A model generated the notes under the pieces. It searched no databases. It saw nothing but the letters and a program-made list of their open reading frames with translations, and had not been told where the DNA came from. A program made the position numbers and the translations under genes. Below are positions 58,301 to 64,000 of a DNA stretch of 64,000 nt, piece by piece. Within the stretch, counting starts at the first letter, position 1; every line of letters begins with the position of its first letter. The DNA is from Acidobacteriaceae bacterium (GTDB lineage Bacteria > Acidobacteriota > Terriglobia > Terriglobales > Acidobacteriaceae), in the NCBI GenBank assembly GCA_030041435.1, contig JASHNW010000040.1:91220-155219 (forward strand), read 5' to 3'.

Positions 58301-58981
58301 GACGGCGATGTTTCCCTGGCTGTCGGTGACGACGCTGGGAGAGATGGCCAGCGAAGCCAGGGGGCTGCTGGATACCGCGCGCGTGTTCATCGGCAACTGG
58401 GTGACACTTTGCTCCTGCAGCGTGTTGCTGACGGTTCCGTTCTCCGTATTGATCTGCCCTGCGTCGGCCTGTACTTCCACGGTGGTGGACTGGGCTGCGA
58501 TGCTGAGCGTTATGGGAACGCGCAGGTCCTGGCGCGCATTCAGTTCGACGCCGGCGACAACCGCACGGGTAAAGCCGCTGTGCTCCACGGTGACGGAGTA
58601 GTGGCCCGGCTTCAGGTTCCCCACAACAAACTCGCCCGCGTCGCCGGTCGTAGCCTGGCGGTCGAAATTCTCGTCGAGCGAATGCACCGTGACGGTCGCA
58701 CCCGGAATGACCGCGCCTGAGGCATCGGTAACCGTGCCGTCGATGCTCCCAAACGTCGACTGCGCTTTCGCGCTCCACACGCTGAGGGCGAGGACCGCCA
58801 GCAGGAGCAGGGCCGAGCGCATGGCACGCTGCAGAGCTAAAGGTTGTGGCGAAGACCGGGCCGTCGATCGGTTCCGGCCCATGGCCTGTTCATGGCAATC
58901 GAGCGTGCGCTCCGAATGGAGGCACACAAGGGTATGAGCACTGGCGGAAGAAGAGAAACAGGAAGCACTTGATTTGACCAT
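55391..58981 (-). CDS. TonB-dependent receptor, Oar-like with carboxypeptidase-regulatory domain
   Basis: A 1196-residue outer-membrane receptor. ATG 58981 has GGAGA 7 bases upstream; internal ATGs near residues 34 and 54 lack such a site, but the last one begins the cleanest signal peptide (MRSALLLLAVLALSVWSAKA), so the start is uncertain by up to 53 residues. Then a CarboxypepD_reg domain (STFGSIDGTVTDASGAVIPG), a plug domain (LPMNTRAVSSSPLASLAISP; SSQVGFSVDGVSTANVRSNG) and a barrel ending GQLALRLDF. It converges on the rhamnose operon and may import the rhamnose-containing ligand, though its own gene neighbours do not prove this. Confidence 0.9.
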   Translation of the reverse strand: MVKSSASCFSSSASAHTLVCLHSERTLDCHEQAMGRNRSTARSSPQPLALQRAMRSALLLLAVLALSVWSAKAQSTFGSIDGTVTDASGAVIPGATVTVHSLDENFDRQATTGDAGEFVVGNLKPGHYSVTVEHSGFTRAVVAGVELNARQDLRVPITLSIAAQSTTVEVQADAGQINTENGTVSNTLQEQSVTQLPMNTRAVSSSPLASLAISPSVVTDSQGNIAVGGATSSQVGFSVDGVSTANVRSNGALHDAYPSSEGISETKVTEFNNNAEFAQIGDVTFTTKSGTNQWHGSGFEYFQNDALDATIYDFNSKAPKNFNDFGGSLGGPVIFPGLHALKDRTFFFFDYEGNRKTQSYPEELLVPTAAEREGNLTALVDAPGQGAPVNDPFTGMAWANNTIPAINPVAKALLAYYPLPNANANGYNYQTLVPIPSSTDGWDLRMDQTLTSKQSVYARFSWKNLFTSEGASGLTANQFLPNVAAHDRNRSLLASHNYVLSNNLVNEFRFGFTDFTENDTFPIQGSAAIAALGLQGINISSHPTGDAFPTFSFSDGTFSSIGQDRTGTTISDTMEFTDNLSWMIGRHSLKFGVDARHVRYNALMFFQPSDDYGDFTFYPGLFTNYALGDLLLGLPQESFFAITSPQINATSTQWGVYGQDEWQVGSHLTLNFGLRWELLPPFVESRGDLGSFDPKTNSVLVPDKFLASPTQTKDPALQTVYTGFLDTFNACPLGNKALQCSNVATASQDHVTQGLRELYKLDLDPRIGLAWRPFSNDKTVIRAGFGIFTQTTLGPMSFNNAGNPTSNLLTNVNAGSGANGKLAVVPAAFQFPQTAPSNTSVTLGGGSLEQANDPHFRDPQAAQWNLTVERQVSQNTVVRASYVGMSNYRLPVTVDLNQIPASTIPWDTGATAGPFVDKRAPYQNWTLLMSSQNYGQASYEAGVAEVDRKLSHGLALQANYTWAKNLSDAQGSDAPTVFASEEAYAVEIANRFDLKSNRGNVVATPRNRALISGTYQLPFGPGRLWNGSRALNAVLGGWDVSTVTTLQSGNWLTPTTSPAFDQSNTGMAVRAGGGAILRPDCGAGDPYRSEQRGVYFNLDAFSETPAGAGRFGNCGVGILEGPDMMNVNGGLARNVSIHERYKLRFEATFTNVLNRSNFAPPQTNISNTATFGALTAVLPQGLGGNRTGQLALRLDF

Positions 58982-59154
58982 TGCGTTCTCCAGTCAGGTG
59001 GCGAACTGCTTATGGTCTCGATTGAACCGTGGCTTCCATAACTGGCGGATAACTAGTGGACGCGTTCTTACACTTTCCTTACAACTTTCGCAAAGCGGTG
59101 ACGCGCTCGCCGGGCAGACAGCCCCGGTCTTCGCTCCGCAGCCATCAACGGAAC

Positions 59155-59193
59155 GGCCCCGCCCGCTGCATGCGCAGAGCAGCTGGCGGGGCC
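59155..59193 (-). terminator. Hairpin after the porin gene
   Basis: GGCCCCGCC (59155-59163) and GGCGGGGCC (59185-59193) form a perfect 9-base stem, 32 bases past the porin stop codon on the minus strand. Probable transcription terminator, without an obvious U-tract. Confidence 0.5.
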
Positions 59194-59225
59194 ATGTGAG
59201 CCATCGTCGTGCGCGTAAGGGCCGA

Positions 59226-60935
59226 TCAGAACATCACGAGGATCGCTCCCGTTACCCGGTTCTCGCTGTTACGCAGGTCGGGGAACCACTCCTTGCCATT
59301 GGGGAGGTAGACGATCGATCCCGGCGTTCCCTGATCGCCGCCGGGCGGGGTGATTCCACCGGGACCGGTGAAATACGGCACACTGGCGACGCGATGGTCG
59401 TATTCCAGCCTCCAGGTGATGTACTGGCTGGGCATGTAGTCGACGGTGGCGGATGAGTCCCATGCCTTGAATCCGTTGCCCGGATTCTCAGTGAAGTAGG
59501 GCGTGCCGGAACTTGCGGTTGCGCCGTTGATGGGCGGGAGAAGGACGAGGTAACGGCCGGGATTATCGATGCCGCCTCCACCGAGAGTGAGACCGAAGAG
59601 GTTTCTGTCAAACCACAGACGGTTGTAGATCATATAGCCCAGGAAGCTCTGCTTCGGTCCTTTTTTCGAATCGCCTGCGCAACTGACTCCGCCTCCATGC
59701 TCGCAGCCGGCATCGCCGGTGAGCGAGAAGGCGGCCTGACTCAGATGGCGGCTGGAAGGATTGCCATAGTACTTGTACTCAACGCTGTCGTCGGTGTGGT
59801 AGCGAACGCGCCCGGGATCCCCCAGCGTGTCCTCACCCAGAGCGTATTGATTGCCCAGAATGGAGATCCGCCCGGTCGGACGCCACAGAATTTGTCCGCC
59901 GATGCCGGGGCGATTGTTGTAACGGCCGTAGGACTGCCATCCATTCACAAACCAGGGTTCGATCTTCAGCTTGTCGGTCAGAAAAATCTGGGTGCGCTCG
60001 CCGGTAAAGAACCATGGCGTGTTGGAGGAGACATAAGACGGCTGATAGGCCCAGTTGTCGAAGTTGTAGTAGCTGAAGAGGCCCACATAGGACATGAAGA
60101 TTCCGGCATCCACGTTGATTCCATGAAGGGCATTGAAGTGGTAGCCGCCATATGCCTCGGACAGGTATCGATAAGCGTCGGCAATATCCCAGTTGCCGCG
60201 GGAATAGCTGGCATCGTTGCGCGGCGTGGTCGTCGAGTACATGCCGAATTGCGTCATCAGGCGCGCGCGGACCTGATCGTAGTGGAAGTCACCGCCGACG
60301 CCCAGCTGGGTCAGCTGAACTTCGTTCGCGCGAAACACCTCGCTGGATCCGCCAATCGTGTCGTCCTGCGGATGCCGAAAATCGTAGGTGTAATCCACGT
60401 CGGAGCGAATTTCGGGGGTAAAGAACTTGGTATCGTAGGGCACCTGCTCGATGCGCGGGTTGCCGTTGAGCCAGGTAAAGTCCGCAAAGGCAAACGGCTC
60501 TGCCTTCTCGTACCGAGCCGGCGGAGCTACCGCCGCGACGGTCGCCGGGGGCGCTGCGGAGACGTTCGCCGACGCGATGTCGGCGGGCGGATCGGATGGC
60601 TTGCCCGAGTCTGTCAGCAGAGAGTTGCGCGCCGCCTGTAACGTTCCGGCGGCATCGGCGGGGGCCGCGACCGTGGCCGCCTGCTGCGACCGCAACTGGT
60701 TCTCGAGCTCGGCGATCCGCTGCTTCATGGCCTCCAGCTCCTTCAGAATGTTGGCGTTGGATTCGGAAAGCGCGCTCACCTGTCCGGGAGACTGCGCCGC
60801 AGCGCCTGCGCCCTGCTGATTTGTGCCAGTCTGAGCCACGCCGGCAGCTGAACCGATGGCGATGCAGATGAGAAGCGCGGTAAGACGTCCACCTTTCCGA
60901 CTGGATAATCCTGCACTGAAAAAGACTGTTGGCAT
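59226..60935 (-). CDS. Outer-membrane beta-barrel porin with N-terminal coiled coil
   Basis: A 569-residue protein from ATG 60935 (GAGG upstream; a GTG at 60986 with GAGGAG is an alternative). The signal peptide lies within MPTVFFSAGLSSRKGGRLTA and the next 15 residues, cleaved near GVAQ. A short coiled coil follows (ILKELEAMKQRIAELENQL), then an Ala/Pro linker and a barrel from about 145 (PFAFADFTWLNGNPRIEQVP, EVQLTQLGVGGDFHYDQVRA, WRLEYDHRVASVPYF) ending NRVTGAILVMF with the terminal Phe. The layout fits acidobacterial DUF1597/BBP2-like porins for small solutes. It is divergent from a KdpD-like sensor and may be its target. Confidence 0.82.
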   Translation of the reverse strand: MPTVFFSAGLSSRKGGRLTALLICIAIGSAAGVAQTGTNQQGAGAAAQSPGQVSALSESNANILKELEAMKQRIAELENQLRSQQAATVAAPADAAGTLQAARNSLLTDSGKPSDPPADIASANVSAAPPATVAAVAPPARYEKAEPFAFADFTWLNGNPRIEQVPYDTKFFTPEIRSDVDYTYDFRHPQDDTIGGSSEVFRANEVQLTQLGVGGDFHYDQVRARLMTQFGMYSTTTPRNDASYSRGNWDIADAYRYLSEAYGGYHFNALHGINVDAGIFMSYVGLFSYYNFDNWAYQPSYVSSNTPWFFTGERTQIFLTDKLKIEPWFVNGWQSYGRYNNRPGIGGQILWRPTGRISILGNQYALGEDTLGDPGRVRYHTDDSVEYKYYGNPSSRHLSQAAFSLTGDAGCEHGGGVSCAGDSKKGPKQSFLGYMIYNRLWFDRNLFGLTLGGGGIDNPGRYLVLLPPINGATASSGTPYFTENPGNGFKAWDSSATVDYMPSQYITWRLEYDHRVASVPYFTGPGGITPPGGDQGTPGSIVYLPNGKEWFPDLRNSENRVTGAILVMF

Positions 60936-61434
60936 AATGTCCTCGAAGTCTGCCTGGCACTGCGGTTGCGAGATTGCTGACAGCACCAGGCAAACTCCTC
61001 AGCGTAGGACGGCGGGCATAAGGAAGGCAGATCGGGGGCGTTAGGAATTCGTAAAGGATCCGAGCGTAAGAGGTAATTGCGCGCAGAGCGATGAGACCTT
61101 GCCGTGCTGATCTGTCATTTATGCCTTGCTTATGCGCTGAAGGTTATGCTCTGCGCCTAGAGGCTGTTATTAACTTTCCCACGGCCGGCGCTGGGAGCCC
61201 ATTTTTCTCAGTTCGAGGAGCGAGGAGCGACGCATACCGGATGTCTGCGAGCGACGAGCGACGACGAAATGGGGGAAATGGGCCCCAGCCCTCTGGGTTG
61301 CGGGGCATATCGGGCCATACTTCATTCTCGCCCTCGACGGTGGACCCGCCACAGCCTTCGGGCTCGGCTTCGTCTGGCCCGATTTTCCCTCGCAACGCCG
61401 GCCGCGCGAAAGTTAATGACAGCCTCCAGAGATC
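60936..61434. other. Divergent gap mostly filled by a MITE-like element
   Basis: The 499 bases between the porin and the sensor kinase. The left part, 60936-61159, carries the porin promoter region and shows no gene. 61160-61426 is the inverted-repeat element annotated separately. Confidence 0.5.
61160..61426. mobile_element. MITE-like element with 31-bp terminal inverted repeats
   Basis: The left end, 61160-61190, and the reverse complement of the right end, 61396-61426, agree at 28 of 31 positions; the outer parts are GAGGCTGTTATTAACTTTC and GAAAGTTAATGACAGCCTC. The 205-base interior has no gene-like frame, so the element is non-autonomous. No convincing target-site duplication was found. 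It ends 8 bases before the ATG of the sensor kinase, so it must form most of that gene's leader. Confidence 0.6.
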
Positions 61435-62901
61435 ATGAGTCCGTCGCGCACAGTCCGAGGCCTGCGCCTGGCCGCCAGCTTAGGGGTGATTGCCCTGGTG
61501 ACCGTGGTTGCGTACGGATGCCACGCCAAGGCATTCGTGGCCGGGTTCCTTTACCTGTTCCCGCTGATGGTGATTGCGTTTCGATGGGGGTTGCTGGAGG
61601 CCATCATCGCTTCGGTGGTGGCTGCCGGGTGCCTGGACTTTTTCTTCACACAGCCGTTGCTGCATCTGTACATGCAGGACGTTCAGGACCGAATCGCGCT
61701 GGCGTGTTTTGAGGCAACGTTCCTGGTAACCAGCTGTTTGGCGGACCGGCTCCGGCGCTATGCAGCGTCGACGGAGGAGCAGCGGCGGCAACTGCAAATG
61801 CTGTACCAGATGAGCCGGGAGATCCTGTACTTCGATCGCCGGAACGCGATCGGAGCCAGCCTGGCAAAGCTGATTGTGGACGTGTTTCAGGTGGAGGGCG
61901 TGTCGCTGTGGGGTGCGAGCGAATCCCGGCTGGACAGCGCGGGGACAAACTGCGTGCCTGAGGACGAGCTTCGTGCCATCCCGGGTCACGGCCGCAATGA
62001 GGACGACCTGAAGAACGGCAGATTCCTGCGCGTCCTGCTCATCGGCGCCAGGACAGTCGGCTCGCTGGGCATTGTGAGCCGACGGGAAGGACCCGCTTTG
62101 GATGCCCGGACCGCGGACGCCATCGCATCGCTGGCGGCAGTCGCTCTGGAAAGGTCGCACTCATTCCTGGCGGAGGCTGCTGCAGAGGCCGCCCGGCAGA
62201 GCGAGCGCATGCGTTCGACGGTGCTGGATGGACTGGCGCACTCGCTGAAGACGCCGCTCGCCACCGTACAAACCGCCAGCTCCGGCCTGATGGAAATGAG
62301 CGGACTCAGTGCCGCGCAGCTGGAACTCGCATCGCTGATCAACCAGCAGTCCATCCGGCTAACCGAGCTTACGAACCAGGCACTGCGGACGGCCAAAGCA
62401 GACCACGGCCAGGTGAATCCGCGAAAAGAAGCCGTTCCCGTGGCAGCGTTTCTGAAGGAGTTTCGGGAGGAGTGCGCGAACGACTTCCCCGAGCATCGCG
62501 TGGCCATCCATCACGAGCCGACGGGCGCGAGGGTATGGGCGGATCGACGGCTGCTGCGCATGGCCCTGCTGCAACTGGTGGACAACGCCGCGAAATACGG
62601 ATCGCCTTCGGCTCCGATCCGCATCAGCGCGTGCGCGTCCGGCGCGGAACTTGTCTTCTCCGTCCGCAACGAAGGCTCGTATATCGTCCCCGAAGAGCGG
62701 ATGCGCATTTTCCAGCGCTTCTACCGGTCACCCGGTTCGGAATCGCGAGCGCCCGGCACCGGCATTGGGCTGTCGATTGTGAGGCGAGCAGCCGAAATGC
62801 ACGGAGGGCGGGTGTGGACAGACAGCGAACCGGAAACCGGCACGATCTTCTATTTGTCCGTGCCTCTCAGGGAGCCTTGCGTTGGACACGCCGCAGGATA
62901 A
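61435..62901 (+). CDS. KdpD-like sensor histidine kinase (DUF4118-GAF-HisKA-HATPase)
   Basis: A 488-residue membrane kinase. About 10-105 is the four-helix DUF4118 of KdpD (HAKAFVAGFLYLFPLMVIAF, SVVAAGCLDFFFTQPLLHLY). A GAF-like domain spans about 125-245. The phosphoacceptor is His269 in VLDGLAHSLKTPLATVQTAS; the HATPase follows with LLQLVDNAAKYGSPSAPI (N box), ERMRIFQRFYRSPG (F box) and PGTGIGLSIVRRAAEMHGG (G box). The N-terminal KdpD/Usp-like nucleotide-binding region of true KdpD is absent. It overlaps the response regulator by 20 bases, so the two are a coupled pair. Kdp pump genes are not nearby. Confidence 0.9.
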   Translation: MSPSRTVRGLRLAASLGVIALVTVVAYGCHAKAFVAGFLYLFPLMVIAFRWGLLEAIIASVVAAGCLDFFFTQPLLHLYMQDVQDRIALACFEATFLVTSCLADRLRRYAASTEEQRRQLQMLYQMSREILYFDRRNAIGASLAKLIVDVFQVEGVSLWGASESRLDSAGTNCVPEDELRAIPGHGRNEDDLKNGRFLRVLLIGARTVGSLGIVSRREGPALDARTADAIASLAAVALERSHSFLAEAAAEAARQSERMRSTVLDGLAHSLKTPLATVQTASSGLMEMSGLSAAQLELASLINQQSIRLTELTNQALRTAKADHGQVNPRKEAVPVAAFLKEFREECANDFPEHRVAIHHEPTGARVWADRRLLRMALLQLVDNAAKYGSPSAPIRISACASGAELVFSVRNEGSYIVPEERMRIFQRFYRSPGSESRAPGTGIGLSIVRRAAEMHGGRVWTDSEPETGTIFYLSVPLREPCVGHAAG

Positions 62902-63592
62902 GAATCAGGGCACGCTGCTGGTCGTGGAAGACGACCCAGCGCTGCGCCGCACCTTGCGTACCACCCTGGACGCTTTGGGATTCGACGTTGGGGAGGCATC
63001 CAACGGAGAAGAAGCGCTGCTGCGCCTGCGCATGGTGGATTACGAAGCAGTGCTGCTCGACATGAATATGCCGGGAATGGGCGGCGTCGAGACGTGCAGG
63101 CGCATCCGGCGCAGTTTCACGAGACTGCCGATATTGATGCTCACGGTTCGCGACGAAGAGGACGACAAGGTGGAGGCGCTGGATGCGGGAGCGGACGACT
63201 ACATCACCAAGCCCTTCCAGATCCGGGAGCTGACCGCGCGACTTCGAAGCGCAATCCGGAAGTTCCGCGCGCCGGAAACTCCGTCGGAGATGCCCATCAC
63301 AATTGGGGCCATTACGCTCGACCCCGCTCGCCATCGCGTCGAACGCGCAGGCGTGGAGGTGCGGCTGACGCCGCGGGAATTCGATGCATTGCGGTACCTG
63401 ATGGAGCGCGCCGGACGCCCCGTGACCCACGCGCAGCTGCTGGCGGCTCTGCGCGGTCCGGGCTACGGTGAAGACCGCGAATACCTTCGCGTGCTGATCG
63501 GCCAAATCAGAAAGAAGCTCGAAGACAATGCAGCCAATCCTGCTTACATTGTCACCGACAGTTTCATCGGTTACCGATTCCGTCAGGATTAG
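62882..63592 (+). CDS. KdpE-like response regulator (OmpR/PhoB family)
   Basis: A 236-residue protein beginning at TTG 62882, within the end of the kinase gene. Receiver domain about 10-125: acidic pair in LLVVEDDPALRRTL, phospho-acceptor Asp60 in EAVLLDMNMPGMGGVE, and the conserved lysine in ALDAGADDYITKPFQIRE. The C-terminal winged helix, about 140-235, has VRLTPREFDALRYLMERAG, TVDSFIGYRF-like ending (IVTDSFIGYRFRQD) and the recognition helix REYLRVLIGQIRKKLED. It should be phosphorylated by the adjacent kinase and control transcription, perhaps of the divergent porin. Confidence 0.92.
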   Translation: MDTPQDKNQGTLLVVEDDPALRRTLRTTLDALGFDVGEASNGEEALLRLRMVDYEAVLLDMNMPGMGGVETCRRIRRSFTRLPILMLTVRDEEDDKVEALDAGADDYITKPFQIRELTARLRSAIRKFRAPETPSEMPITIGAITLDPARHRVERAGVEVRLTPREFDALRYLMERAGRPVTHAQLLAALRGPGYGEDREYLRVLIGQIRKKLEDNAANPAYIVTDSFIGYRFRQD

Positions 63593-63823
63593 GCAATTCC
63601 TGAGCTCCTGTGGCTTTTCGGATTCAGTGCAGGGTCGCCGCTCCCTGAGGGCCGCGTCGACCTGAGTGCGGCGGCTTGGGGATACACCGACTCAGGAATT
63701 GCGATAGCGGCTTGCTGGTTGCGCGACGGGAGAGGCTGATGGGAAGCACAAGCCCCGTCGGCGGATGAGGCCTGTCCCGGTTGTCCTCATGCGGAGAGCA
63801 CTCGCACCGCACGCCGCATTCGG

Positions 63824-64000
63824 CTACTTGCGGAGAAATGCGAGAAGCTCCTGATTGATGACATCTGCGTGCGTTGTGCATAGCCCGTGGGGGGCGCCGG
63901 GAATCACCTTCAGACTGCCGTTCTTCACGATCTTCGCGCTCAGCCTTCCCGAATCGTCGAGCGGCACAATCTGATCGGCATCGCCCTGCAACACGAGCGT
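63824..64000 (-). CDS. Alpha/beta hydrolase, C-terminal fragment cut by window edge
   Basis: Minus-strand frame of 59 codons running into the right edge and ending with a stop at 63824. It reads LVLQGDADQIVPLDDSGRL then VIPGAPHGLCTTHADVINQ and ELLAFLRK. This is the C-terminal end of an alpha/beta hydrolase of the haloperoxidase/esterase type: the acid residue in GDADQIVP and the catalytic histidine in GAPHGL. The nucleophile and start are outside the window. Substrate cannot be said. Confidence 0.8.
   Translation of the reverse strand, partial: TLVLQGDADQIVPLDDSGRLSAKIVKNGSLKVIPGAPHGLCTTHADVINQELLAFLRK

Noticed and set aside
63624..63881. 85-codon minus-strand frame near the right edge
   Set aside because: It overlaps the hydrolase C-terminus in another frame and has no signal or motif; 63593-63823 otherwise shows nothing gene-like.

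Overview
The window looks like chromosomal DNA of an Acidobacteriota member (Terriglobia/Acidobacteriaceae-like). The grounds are high G+C, six complete and one partial permease of the acidobacterial duplicated orphan permease type (ADOP, MacB/FtsX-like without an ATPase), two very large TonB-dependent receptors with an N-terminal carboxypeptidase-regulatory-like domain (Oar type), and a VWFA-related acidobacterial secreted protein. No rRNA, tRNA, CRISPR array, phage or intact transposase was recognised. The assignment rests on protein families recognised by eye; no search was run.

Layout. 1-12233: five ADOP permease genes in tandem on the minus strand, the last one cut by the left edge. 12452-16806: a GAF-ANTAR regulator, a small secreted protein, a non-coding stretch with two nested inverted-repeat elements, motB and motA (minus), then on the plus strand an archaeal-type (DUF120) riboflavin kinase-like gene followed by a VOC gene reduced by an internal deletion. 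16973-27312: a sixth ADOP, a secreted hypothetical, a DUF1572/DinB-fold protein, a seventh ADOP, a YtxH-like protein, a VWA protein and a class I aminotransferase. 27427-31142: a membrane PDZ-GAF-PP2C phosphatase divergent from an exported two-domain VOC protein. 31143-33265: a patch of lower G+C with two secreted proteins of unknown function. 33340-35710: DNA polymerase IV and an exported alpha/beta hydrolase.

35736-58981 is a carbohydrate-utilisation region. A minus-strand run encodes a TonB-dependent receptor, a TPR protein, a GH39-like glycoside hydrolase and an L-fucose/L-arabinose isomerase-like protein. Divergent from it, a plus-strand run encodes a GH106 alpha-L-rhamnosidase, L-rhamnose isomerase (RhaI type), a hybrid IclR-HTH/sugar-binding regulator, the rhamnose/H+ symporter RhaT, a bifunctional rhamnulose-1-phosphate aldolase/dehydrogenase and rhamnulokinase. 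A second TonB receptor converges on it across a strong hairpin. Together these can cleave rhamnosides outside the cytoplasm, import rhamnose, and convert it to dihydroxyacetone phosphate and lactaldehyde or lactate.

59226-64000: a porin, then a KdpD/KdpE-like two-component pair without a Kdp pump nearby, preceded by a MITE-like element with 31-bp terminal inverted repeats, and finally the 3' end of an alpha/beta hydrolase cut by the right edge.
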